From positions 940,217,195 to 940,281,194 of the forward strand of contig OY728120.1 in assembly GCA_963277665.1 (NCBI GenBank): DNA of 64,000 nt, written 5' to 3'. Each line of letters opens with the position of its first letter. Position 1 is the stretch's first letter. Below, piece after piece: positions 49,793 through 62,596 of the stretch. The notes under the pieces are model-generated. The model did no database searches. It had not been told where the DNA came from and was given only the letters and a program-made list of their open reading frames with translations. A program made the translations under genes and the position numbers. Origin of the DNA: Viscum album (taxonomy: Eukaryota; Streptophyta; Magnoliopsida; Santalales; Viscaceae).

Positions 49793-52110
49793 TGTTGCAA
49801 TTAGGAGATTGTGTATTGGAATTTTTTGGTATCCATCGGAGGTTTTTATTCATTTATGTTTGGGATGTTTGTGTGTTCCTAAGAGGTTATAAGATGGATT
49901 TTTTGATAATAAATAGAGGTTATATTTTATAGGTACAAAGTTATGTGATGATGTTTGAAAAATAAGGGAATAATACTTGGTGATGATGATATAAACATTC
50001 TTGACATTAACATATACATGATCATAGGTATAAGATATTCATAGAAGATCTATGGAAGAGGTGAACATAGAAACACTAGCAAAGATAAGTAGAGAGAAAC
50101 CTTGATATCTATAAATCTCAAGGAAATGGATTCAAAAGATTAAAATTTTTGGGTAATGTGAAATCTATCTTAAATGGATTTATAATGATTTTTAATGTTC
50201 TTATTAAAATATATTATAGATTTGGGAAGAGTTAGAGTTTATAAGGAATTATCTGAAGTTGAATGGAAGAATTTTGGTGAAGGAATAACTTGACACACTA
50301 TACAAAGAATTAATATTCCATGTTTGATGGTGTTTTAAATGAGTTTAAATTAAAATTATTTTGAAAGACCTAGATATTGATAAATGACATGAAATCATTT
50401 TAATAGGAATTTTGGTGATCAGGGTGGATGAATTCTTATCATAAATGGGGATTTCATTCATGCCACATAATGGAACATGGAATTTTTCATTAAAAAATAT
50501 CTATAGAATTTTATCATAAAGGTTTTTTAATAAATATATAATAATAGTAGTCTTGTGATAAATAGGGAATCCCATAATGTGTGTTCTGGATGCTGTTTTG
50601 GATCTCACATGAGATTAAAAAACATTTTTGTAAAAATAATAACAGTTTTAGAGTACTCATGTAATTCTATATAAAATAGGTTCCTATAGAAGCAATGTAT
50701 TTTGGAATAAGACATTTTGAGTATAAAGTTTTCTAGAGTTGTACTGAAAGTAGTTAGACAATCATGGTTAAATCTATTTTAAAGGGTTATTTGTGTGAAT
50801 AAACACCATGATGTCATAGTTTAAGTACTATTCTATATCTAGACAGGTATAGATCCAAAAATAATTATTTTTAGTAGAAGAAATTCTATGGGGTTTTTGA
50901 AACAATATTTACCACTAGATTTAATAAAATTGCGCTCATTATATGTTTTAATGGTTATGGCATGAACATCATCAAAATAAATGGAATTAAATGTTTTATA
51001 TTTACATGAAGATGATATAATTTATTAATTTTAAGTATATTAAGTTCACGTTAGTAAATATATTTAATTTTAGTTTTAAATTCAAATATCTTCATTGAAA
51101 ATGGAGGAGGAAGGATGGAATAATTAAAAATAGAATGTTATTAATAAAACCATTAGCCAATAAATAGAAACATATATATAGAGTTTAGAAAAGGTATAAG
51201 GAAGAAGGAATATGCTATTTTTAAACATGGGATTTATTAAATACATAAATTATAGATATTTATGCTTTTCTATATAAAATTTTATTAAATATTACATTTG
51301 TGGAGACAAATTTTTGTGTGTAAAATGAGAGAATGAAGTTAATATATTTATAGAAGTTATATTGATAAAATATAACTAAATGGATAAAGAGGATAGAGTT
51401 CAATAAAATAATTCATAATATATAATTATATTTATCTAGAGTCTTACAACCTTTTGAATTTTTTTAAAGATCAAATATTCAACTCTTCTTATAAGGATTT
51501 GTTAATATTTGGCCATGTAATTAGTTTCATCATATGGTACACATTGGAGTAACACATCTAGGATTTTGAGGTAGATTACAACATGTAAATATGTTTATCA
51601 TAGAAGGCCCTTCATATAAATAAACTACGAAGACATATAAAAGTATATAAATTGTTATATTTTAGAGAAGTGTAAGAAGGATGAGAAGGGAGTGGACCTT
51701 GGAAGGAAATGAGCTATTTCCTATACCATTATGGAGGTAGTGAACCTCATTGAGGAGAAACATTACCTAAATTATGTAGGTAGTTAGCCTTGGTTTGGAG
51801 TGAAAAAACTAAAATTGTATCCACATGATAAATGAGATAGTATATTATTGGTACATATGTTCATTTCTAGTGTATACTCCTTGGGTATAGCCTAGTGATG
51901 GTGAACCATGTAAATAATTTATGTCCATCACTTGATTTATTTTCTTTATATTCTTTATTAATGGGAGTAGTTGAGATGATAAAAAAGTTGAAGACTAGTT
52001 TTGACTAACATGGGAATAAGATCCAATAATATGTCTATAATTTTAAGTAAAAGTTATATTGAGAATCACCTTGATTCACCACTAGTCTTTGGGTGTCTCT
52101 TAGGCCACAA
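49793..52110 (+). repeat. 5' LTR of element Y
   Basis: About 2.3 kb, starting TGTTGCAATTAGG. It matches 56026-58281 in order, for example GAATGGAAGAATTTTGG at about 50259 and 56494. The right end is placed where similarity stops after TAGGCCACAA; uncertainty is a few bases. No PBS could be recognised with confidence just after it. Confidence 0.75.
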
Positions 52111-55100
52111 TAAGGGGTAATTGACCCTAAATTTTCTATTTTTTAATTTAATATTAAATATATATTATTAGGTTATCATTTATCTTATATCTCAAAAGGT
52201 TTGGATGATAGTTCAAGATGATAATGAATTAGAGGTAGTTTCCAAACATGATGTAATGATTTAGGGTGATCTTGAAGAAATAAATATTCAAACAAAGAAG
52301 AATTATAAGATTCAAGGAATTTTAATAGAGTATTTTGAGTATGTTTAACAATTTTAGGCTGATATTTTATAGATTCAAAAATTATTTTAGGATCACGATG
52401 AAATAGAAGAAAAATTTGAATCATTTATTGATTTGAATAAAATGTTTTAAGAAAAATGAAAGGTGATCAAAAGTACGAGTCCTTCTATTGATGAATGAAT
52501 TGAGAGAATTTATTATCTCCAAGAATTTGTTACTGTGTTTAAAAAACGGTCTATGAGGATCTCATAGAAGATGATTTATCTGAAGGAATTTATTTTTGGA
52601 ATTTAGTGTAGAAAACAAGTCATATATGTATGATCAGAAAACTGATGAAGAATAGATGGAAAAGGTTTTGGTGAAAGGTACTGAGAAATATGTTTAAAAA
52701 AATAATGAATATATAGATAAACTATTTAATTTTTTATGATACTATAACCAGGAACTCTAGGGATTTCACTGAGAAATATGTTTAGAGAATATGTCTTTCT
52801 AAATAGTTAATGGTAGATAAGGATAGAGTTATAGATAAATATTCCATCATAACTCATGGGGAAAAGTTGAAAGAAAATGAAGTATTATTAAAATATGACA
52901 TCATAGATAAGAATAATAATTTACATGTAAATTGAAAAGGAGTAATGATCTTGAAGGTTATTTAGTATCGTTATAAGGAGGGAAAAAAGATCAATTAAAC
53001 CTAATAAAAAGTGAATATTAAGAAAATTTGAAATTAAAATTAGATAAAAGAGATCAGATCAAATTGAAGTTATATGGTTTTTAAGTTAAGTTTAATGATA
53101 ATGAAAATTTAATTACAATAAATAATAAAATTTAATTTACTTTTTTTGGGTTATCAATAAATATTAATAAGTGTCGTGAAGCTCAAAGAATAAATATTAT
53201 CAGAAAATAAGGTTTGGGGTTTGATACATTACCATCAAATGAAAAAAATAAACCTACACCAAATTAAAAATGTAGATAAGAATTGTTCATGAAGATAAAT
53301 CAATGAATTGAAATATTAAAGTGAAAAAAATATTTAAATCAATCAAATGTATTCAAAGAAAGAGATATGGAAACATGTGTTTTCATTGGTGGATTTGTGG
53401 TCACACAATAAGTTTTTTTGATGGTGAAATTAGGTTTATTTTAGATTGTGAATGGAAAGTAATATAAAAGTAATCCATACCATTAGATAGAAGATAAACA
53501 ATTAGAAGAAATTTTATTCCTTGGAAAAGGAATCCAAACTAGGTATTTTATTTTTTTTATAGATATAAATTCCACTTGACAAACAAGTGGAGAATGGATT
53601 TTTTGGGATGAAGTTTAAGGATGATAAAAAATAATTATTACCAAAACATAATAATTTAACAATATAAAAAAAATATATTTAAAGGTATTGTAATATGAGA
53701 AGAAGAGAAGGAATGATGGGTGGGAGTACTAATTTTATGACTAATAGAAGAAAAGATAGTATCGAAATAAAATCTTTCATATTAAAGGAAAAATTTAATA
53801 CCTTGAAGAAAGATGATACAGATTTTCAAAGGTTTATCTATAAAACACATAAAGATATTATTGTACACCAACATTAATGGAAGTAAATTAGGAAAAAAAT
53901 AAAAATATAAGAAGAAATATGAATCTATTCTCATGGATAATAATGAATAAGTGAAGAGAAAGAAATATTTAGAAAATGTGAAAAATATAGAACATGAATA
54001 TACATATAGAACTGGTGGAGGATTCATTTTCATGAAAAGTAAAGAATCCTTCACATATGGAATCATCTAAAAGGACATCACATATAGAATTTACATGAAT
54101 CCAAATAATAATAAGAGTGTGAAAGAAAAAACTCATGAGGAATAATGAATTAGTGGTATCAGTGAAATAAATACCACTAATAAATATTATAAAAAAGATA
54201 GATGAAATAGTTTTATTCAATAAGAGAAACCACAGTCCTCATCTTAAGTATGGTGGTGAGTAATCCTATCCCCATTTACATTATTATTTATACTTATTTA
54301 TGAAGTTTTGCAAGATTAATGGTAAGATATTATCCGTGGGGTGAATACAATGAAAGGTGTTGAATGTGTAGTAAGAGGGTGAATTCATTAAGATGGAAAA
54401 ATTTCATTGAGGGTATATGAAATTAAATGAGTGGTGTTTCAAATAGCCTACATGGATATAAAATAAAAATATGATATAATAAGTGGGGTGATAGATATTT
54501 AATAGATAACATTATTAAATATAGAGATACAAATAGTGATGAAGAAATTCGATTAATATATACTCTGATGTAGAGATTTCAATTGGTATCAAGTATGAAT
54601 AGAAATCCAAGTTGTGTCAAATATCTATCTATTTTTTCCTATGTTGTAAATCCTAACAAAATCAATAAGTGATACCAAGAAACCACAGTAGAAAAAATCA
54701 TAGATGAATCTATTAATCCATGTTGAGATGATAAAGTAAAGGTTATAAAAAGCCTGATTTTAAGTGATATGGGTGTTAAAACCATATATAAGATTTAAAA
54801 ATGCTATTAATACTTTACAAATTGGTGGTAGACCCTAAAGAAGAAGGAAAATAACTTGAAGGAGGAGTAGATATATTTATGATGTAAAAAATGTTCTATT
54901 TTGTTTTCTAAACTAACAATGTGGAATAAATAAATTTTTTTCGTGGATAATAAAATATAAAAAGGGGGTGTCATGACTAATAAGTGGTATCCCATTATAT
55001 ATGACTATCAATATATTTGGTGAAAAGAGAAGAATAAATTAAGTAAAGTTAGTGATGAAAATTCATTTTCTGATTAGCCTCATCTTAGAAAGGATAAGTC

Positions 55101-56025
55101 CTATAAAGAAAGGAAAATCATGGATATCAAGGGGTATCACTGTTTTATCGTAACCAACTAGTATCAATTCGTTTAACATGTAGTATGACTCAAATGTTTT
55201 TTGGTTTAATAATTTTTTTGGAAGTATAATGTATGTGAGGCTGAGATCACATGAAGCATGAATTTGAATAAATGTAATTTCTCATGTTGCATTTTTATAT
55301 GAAACTAAGTGATTGATATAGATAAAATTAAATTTATTATCATAGAACATCATTTCATGTATAGATATCTAACTCAGTAGTCTAAATTTATTTATTGATG
55401 AATCATTAATAATTGGTAAATTCACTCACATTAAATCCATGAGAATAATGAAAATAAAGTGAATGTCGGTTAAAGATGAATTTATAATGAAGGATTATTT
55501 AAATATGGTCAAAGGTTTTTATGATAATAGAAATTTGGTTGAAAAATACAATTTTTTTGATGGAAAAATCTAGTGGATGAAAGATATGAAAGGGATGGGT
55601 TACCAAAGGGGATATTTTTAACTCTCTAAATCTAGATTTTCTATTTAAGGGGAAAAGTATTTGGAAATTCATTAAAGGAGAAACACAAGTAGATGTATAG
55701 AATCTCTAAATATATAGGTTATTGGAGTAATGATTAGATGATGACCACTCTTAGAAATCTGGTTTAAGAAGAATATTGACAAAGGGGGAGTGAATCCAAT
55801 TAAGATACCTCAGTACCTTTTACTTTCATGATGTGTACAAGGAATAAGGTATCTATATAATTTGAATCCATTTATTTTATTGAAAAGCGGGGAGGAAATA
55901 ATCCCACAAAATCCATATTTTTGATGGGTAATAGAATGAAATATAAATTGGGATATATTATCTCCATCTATTTATGGGCAATGAATTTTATTAAAGTATT
56001 GTTTAAAAAATCCAAAGGGGAATAT
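52111..56025 (+). mobile_element. Internal region of element Y with gag remnants
   Basis: About 3.9 kb. The readable parts are gag-like: GLGFDTLPSNEKNKPTPN (53211-53264), preceded in frame by AQRINIIRK and a stop, and a zinc-knuckle relic at 53378-53419 reading CFHWWICGHTISFF, with spacing C-x2-W-x4-H-x4-F (Cys lost at two places). This layout, with the copia-type polypurine tract, suggests a SIRE-like copia element. No integrase, RT or RNase H motif was found, so it was either non-autonomous or has lost pol. Small open frames around 53.7-54.2 kb are not supported as genes. Confidence 0.5.
56011..56025 (+). other. Polypurine tract of element Y
   Basis: CAAAGGGGAATAT directly before TGTTGAAAAAAATTG, the start of the 3' LTR. 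The same LTR start (TGTTG) is seen at 49793. Confidence 0.65.
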
Positions 56026-58281
56026 TGTTGAAAAAAATTGATTGTGTGTTGAATTTATTGAGAACCAATGAACTTTGATGATTATGGATGATTTTGAAGG
56101 TTTTTATTGTTATCACTAGGTTTTGAGAAGTTTTTTTATAAAATCACTAATGGTTGGGTTTATTTAAGACATGGTGATGCGATGAATTTTAACATATAAG
56201 AGAATCATACATGGTGATGATGAAATAATAATTCTTGAAATTTACATATATGATATTGATTTTTTGAGATGATCATGGAAGATATAGAGAAAAGGTTCAC
56301 ATAGAAGCACTTATTGATAGATACAAAGAGACACCTTTATATCTTTATATATCATGGATGTATCTTTATAATATTACGATTGATGTGGAATGTGAAATAA
56401 ATATAAAATGATTTATGGATGAGTTTAAAATTTTTTATTCCAGAATACTCTACATTAAAAAAGATTTGGACTTTACATGGAATTATATGGAGATGAATGG
56501 AAGAATTTTGGTGAAGGAAGAACTTTCCATTCCATAGAAAGACTGGGAATGTTGTGGAAGATGGTGTTTTATAGAAGTTGAAATGGTGAGTATCATGAAA
56601 AACATAGAGAATTCTGAAATTATTTGGAAGCCATTTTACTAAGAGTCTTAGTGGCCATAGTGGTATAAAGATTAACTGAAACAAGGAGTTCATCAACACT
56701 ACACTATGAAACATGATTTTTTACATTGAAAAATCTATGTGAAAAATTGGGAAGCCTAAAATGTAAAATTTAGAAGCATTTCTAGATCATGTATGGGATT
56801 AACTAGTTTTTATATATGAATCATCAAAAATTTGTATGAATAAAATATGGTTAGAAAAAGTGGATGCTAAGAGAATAACCACATTATATGGGAAGTTTTT
56901 TTAGTATTTATTTGTTTGGAGTTGAATAAATGATTATAATATAGTATGGATAAATCTGTTTGATGTTTTTTTTATAAAGAAAACTATTCCAAGTCAATTG
57001 TTGCACTATGGCATGGTCAGACTAATGCAGAGGCTGAAATGGAAATTTCGAGTAGAGGACGCATCGCGAGGTTCTCAAAATTATAGGTTATTACTATATT
57101 TAATGATTAGAAACTATTTTAACAATTTAGTAGATATAGAACAAACTTTATTAGACTAAATGGAAGTCAATGGGGGATATTTACTTGAAGATTATCCAAG
57201 GGATGAAATTTATAAAGAATAAGTTCAAAGTAGATAATATTTTGAATTTGACTTTTAATTTCAAATATATTTACGAAAAATTGTGGGATAAGTATAGAAC
57301 AAGAAAAATAAGAATATTATTAATATAAACATGAACATAGAAATAGAGAAAAAGAAATAAGATTTCATTAATGGATAAAGTAGAAGAATGAAGGAGGTCA
57401 GAAACATGGAATTTATAGAAAATATAAATTAGATTTCTTAAGGTGTTTCTAAATATAATTTTATTGAAGACTTTATTTTCAGATATAAATGTTTTTTGTT
57501 AAATAAGATAAGGATTTTAAGAGAATTGAAAAATCTATATTGATTATATATGGTTGAATTATTGAAGTGAATTGAGTTTAATATTATTTTTCCTAATTTA
57601 GAATTTCTTCATCTAGAGTTTAACATCTATTTGGATTTTGTTTAAAGATTCAATATTCAAATCATCTCACAAGGATTCATTAATATCTATCTATGTAATT
57701 TAGGGAAACATGAGGTATAAATTAGTGTAACACTTATGGAATTATGATATAGTTTACAAAATTTCTACACATTGATCATAGAGTAACTATCATGTTGAGA
57801 AATTGAGAAGATAACTACAAGTATAAAAACCAAAATATTTTCGAGTAGTTCTCAAAGGTTGGGAGGAGAGTAATACTTGTGATGTAGTGGGATATTAACT
57901 ATACCATTTTTTAGGTAGTGATATGTAGTAAGGAGTTACTTCACTTAAATTGTACATGTAGTGAGCCTTGTCCCCATGTGACCACAATAAAAGTTTTATA
58001 CACATGATCAATGAGATAGTGTATTATTTGAAAATTGGTTCATTGTTGGTGTAGGCTCCTTAAATGAAGCAGAGTGCTGGTGAAAAAAGTAAATCCCCTA
58101 ATTAAATCACTTGATTTATACACTTTATGTGTGGAATTAGTTGATATGAGCAATATATTAAACATTAGTTCTTACTTAAATGGGAACAATATCTAACAAT
58201 AAGGCTATCGACTTAAGAAAAAGATAAGTAGGAGAACACCAAGTTTGACCCCACTCTTAGGATGTATCTTGGGTTATAAAA
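56026..58281 (+). repeat. 3' LTR of element Y
   Basis: 2256 bp, collinear with 49793-52110. It ends at GGGTTATAAAA, where the 5' LTR has AGGCCACAA, and is followed at once by the target repeat ATAGG. The two LTRs differ at many positions, so Y itself is old although younger than X. Confidence 0.75.
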
Positions 58282-58286
58282 ATAGG

Positions 58287-59814
58287 AGATAAATAGGAAT
58301 GACACATCAATAAGGACACCACATGTTTGATGTGTCATTGATTGTTCCTATCTATTGGTAAGTATATTAATCTATCATATTTACATCATTATTAATGTGT
58401 ATCATTAATCTCACACTTTGATACATGATTAATACCATATTATTTTTTATTTTTGGTAGGGTATCTTTTGTTAGGTGTGTCATCAGTGACATGTCATTGA
58501 TTGAATGATCAAAATAAGACTTCTCACTTTTCAGTATATAAAGATGATGTATTTTGACCTTTAACTATGACGGAATTTCCTTGATTAAATCCATATCAAT
58601 GGTTAATGAAGTAACATATATCCATAAAAAACGAATAAATAATAAATAATTCATGGAAGGATAATAGTTAAATGTATACACCTATCTTGATGATATATCA
58701 ATTTACAATGAGATTGTATCACCCAATACATGTATGTAGAAGGGTTATCATTTCTAAAAATTATCCTTATCTATTTAGGGAACATTATGTTTTACTAGAT
58801 AACAATAATTTTCTATAAGTTTCGGTCATTTATATCAAGATATGTCCATAGAGGTCCACAAAAAATTCTATAAATAAATTCATCTAATTCAGTCAAATTA
58901 GTGTCTAAGTTGATATGGGCCTCATAGTAGCTATCAACGATTATTATAGTATTAATGATCATGAATAAATAATGAAATAAATTAAATTATAAACTATTAA
59001 ATTTTAGAATATTATGAATTTAATTTATTTCTAAAGGTATTCATATGTCATTCATGTTTAAATAAGTGAATAATAGAAAATTATTTATCAGATAAACATT
59101 GATTGTTAGAAATTCATTAAACATATATAGGAGGAAACATGCTGAGTTAATGGTTCATATTTCATCCGATGACATTTTAGAGTGTTTAAATTGTGTTATG
59201 AAATTTATATTAAACTTAAAATAATATAAATAATATATTAGTGAATTTTTTTGCCGATTTTATATGGTAACATTATTTATGGAATGAAGTGAAAATGAAA
59301 AACGTTTAAAGGGGTATAAAAACTTATTTTGGACCCTATAAGTGGTGTGGTATAACATTTTATGAATTCACGCACTTCTAATTTACTCACTCAAGTTATA
59401 ATGTAGTAAAGAAGAAGGGAGAGTAAGAAAAAATTGATTTCTACTTCTCTAAGCGGTCTCATGTTCTTCCGGTGATCATACTAACATTAAAATAACATTA
59501 CCCTTTATTTCTCAAACATAAAAATCATTGATCAATAAACCGATGGATTCATGGAGAACTAAATATTGGTCTTGAGTGATCCTTTTTTATATTTCAATCA
59601 ATGATAGATTAGTGATAAATAGAGTAGAAGTGGGTCAATATGAATAATCAAGGTATTATTTTATTGGTGTTATTTATTTTTATTTCATTTGTACATTATC
59701 CATTGATGAAACTTTGTGTTTGTTTGTCACATCTAGTGTAACAAAATAGATCTAGATAAGACATTATTAATAAGTTTGGTTATGAAAACATTAAATACAC
59801 CCATGTTACTTTAT
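58287..59814 (+). repeat. 3' LTR of copia X, second part
   Basis: 1528 bp matching 11748-13244. Anchors include AATAAG followed by ACACCACATG (58310), CATTATTAATGTGTATCA (58388; 11844 in the 5' copy) and TTGAATGATCAA (58500). The end is set near CCCATGTTACTTTA, aligned to the base before the PBS in the 5' copy. It carries TATATAAAG at 58535-58543, which is TATTAGAAG-like in the 5' copy. Confidence 0.75.
58535..58543 (+). promoter_or_regulatory. TATA-box candidate in the 3' LTR of copia X
   Basis: TATATAAAG in a block conserved with 11985-12000, where the 5' copy has lost the TATA pattern. A second TATA-like site (GGTATAAAAAC, about 59311) exists, so which one is the promoter is open. Confidence 0.35.
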
Positions 59815-62530
59815 ATAATATAGTCCCAAAATAGGAAATAATCTCATTTGTGGGGTGAATAGACCTTTTAACCTCTCAATTTTGGCGAATTAATTTTTCA
59901 TTAGCAGAAAACCATTGAAAAAAACCAATGTGTAATATTTTGAATCTACCAAATTGATTGAGTGATCCTACATATTCATTAAATATACTACACTAAAAAT
60001 TTAGTTGTTAGGATTTATGTATAATCTAAATAATATATTCTAGTGAGGAGTGATTTACTTTTGTAATCCCAAATTGATATAGGGAAATACAGTGATGGAA
60101 AATTCCTAGATGGAATCCTTAAACCATAATGGAATTATTCTATAAAAAATTCAACCACTACTTACATTACAAAGGAAAATAGGAAACCTATGTATATATA
60201 TTTTAATTTATTTAGATACTTAACCCTTATATAGTGAATTCATTAGAGTTTGAGTTCAAGAAGGTTCAATCCTGATGTGCCAAATGGCACAATAGAACTT
60301 GGAGGTGTTGTGGCCACTAAGTCTGAATCCATATAGAAATACATATAATAAGAAGGAAACCCCCATCACTATATAAAAATATTTTTAAATTAAATTTCCC
60401 ATGAATAAAAATATATTTCTCTAATACTTGGATGTGAAGGATGTCCAAATTACCTTAATCACTATAAATGATTCACCCATGAGAGTTACTTTTGATCTCA
60501 ATCAACACCATTTCCATGAAACTCAATTCATCTAGGAATTATTTTAAACTCTCAATGTCACCATCACAACTTGGGAACCCAAACAGGAGACCCATTGATC
60601 CTATCCCATTGTATGAAAGTAATTTTATCCCCACATTTCCATAAAATCTCTAAAAAATCACTATCATGATTTGATGATGACTAAGATAAATTTCATAGTA
60701 ATAATGGGATAAAGGAACCAGTGACTACCCTTAGATTATCTAGTGGTACCATGAGGTGAATCAAAACAATAATTAAGTAAAAAACTATGGATTTACTCCC
60801 CAAGATAAAGAAATAATCCACTATAGAGTTACCCGCATGATAAATGAATTAACCATGACAGAGGTCATCCCCGTGTTAAAGAAATCAAATATCATAAATG
60901 TACTCATGATTAAGTAATTATAGACCATATTGGATGTAATAGCTAGGAGATTTAAAAATCAACCAACATGGATGTATTTACAATTGAAATGAAACCATCA
61001 ACCACCTCATTGGTTCCCATCATGATGATATAACCAACGATCATTAAGGTCCTACTAGAGTGATGTAATAAACAACTTTTATGGATGTACTCCCAGTATA
61101 GATGAATTGACTGAGTTTGTGACCTTATTCTATCTTGGAACCATTTAATAAATGACTAATAATGTGGTTTCATTTTCTATCAACATTTATATTTGGTATA
61201 ATATGTTATTATAAAAAATACAAAAGTGTTTGATGATATTTGTGAAATTGTAATTTGTTATATTAAAATGGTGTTGAAGTTGTATAAGGGAAACTCATAA
61301 ATTCAATAGGGTGTGTAAGAATAAAAAATTTATATATGTGTAAGATAATTAATTTCAATTAGTTTTTTAAAAATTTAGTGATAAATTAAATAAATAAATT
61401 ATTATAAATACATAGAAACAAGGGTTGTGTAAGTGTGATGTCACAAAAGAGTGGACACATATACGAGACACTGATTTTGAACCATATTTATAAGTGATGA
61501 TGATGTAGATATAATTCCCCATAATATTGAATCCGGGTTTTGAAAGATCATTTATATAGGATCTTATTCCATAAAATAAGAACAATACTATTTAAAGATT
61601 ATATAAGTGATCTCACTGGCTATAATGTTTTGTTATTTTCAACTGAATAAATTGACATAAGTTATTTCAAAATTCATCCTAATCAACTTTTTGGAAATGT
61701 AAATAAATAAGATCTTGTAATACTTGAATAAATTTTTTAAAAATAATTATATTAATTTAAATGGATATATTTGTTTCCAGATATGAAGTTTGAATATGTG
61801 ATATTAATGAGGTAAACTAAAATAGAAAATCAGTCCTGATTTTATAAAAAATTTATTTTCCCTTTATTTGGTAAATATTTAATAAAATATAATTTTTTTA
61901 TAATATAAGAAGAGATATTTTCATTTAAAATATTCAATAGATAATAAAAAATATATAATGAATAATATATAATTTACATTTTCCTAAACATATAGGATTT
62001 TGGAGACTGAAAACCAATGCACACAAAGTTCATTATGTTTCAATACAAAAGAGAAAAAACCTATACTATATTTTTATTTAATATGAAATAGTTATTTATC
62101 ATTATATATCCAATGAGATAATATTTTTATTATTATTCCCAACATAGTACGTGGATAGAGGAAGAAAGAGTCGCTCTTTGGTAAGCATTAGTCAAACCTA
62201 GAATTGTAGAGGAAGTAATCCTAGGATTGTAGTGCCCTCATATAATGTTTATAATCATAATACTAGTGGGGTAGTGGTTAATTATGGGATTATGACTCTA
62301 CTATGTTTATTCAACTTAGATATAACCCATTTGGGTGAACTAATTAAATTCACTATGATTTATTTATTTATTTTTTACTTTCCATAGTGGATTTTGTGCA
62401 TTAATATTTAGTTTGACATGTGATTTTATATGTGGTTCTTTTAAAGAGGAACCAAGGTCCACTTTAAAGGAGATGTATTTGGTTCCATGATACACCCATA
62501 TCACTAGGTATCATAGTGATAACATGGTAC
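59815..62530. other. Flank of X and probable 5' LTR of the next copia element
   Basis: No protein motif is present. The last part, up to about 62535, should be the 5' LTR of the SIRE-like element whose PBS and gag follow, but its start cannot be set because no second LTR copy is in the window. A stretch at 60500-61150 contains recurring ATCCCC / CATGATGA / ACCAACCA-like words without a clear period. Confidence 0.35.
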
Positions 62531-62537
62531 TAAAAAG

Positions 62538-62549
62538 TGGTATCAAATT
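62538..62549 (+). other. Primer binding site candidate of a SIRE-like copia element
   Basis: TGGTATCAAATT, first eight bases identical to the initiator-Met tRNA PBS, 59 bases before a plausible gag start. A second weaker match (AGGTATCATAG) lies at about 62505. Confidence 0.55.
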
Positions 62550-62596
62550 CAAAAGGTTGAATCGTGGTTAATCTATCACAAAATAAAGTATCTATC

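Noticed and set aside
52111..56025. Possible pararetrovirus (caulimovirid) integration
   Set aside because: The region has LTRs, a copia-type polypurine tract and target repeats; no movement-protein, coat or RT motif of that group was seen.
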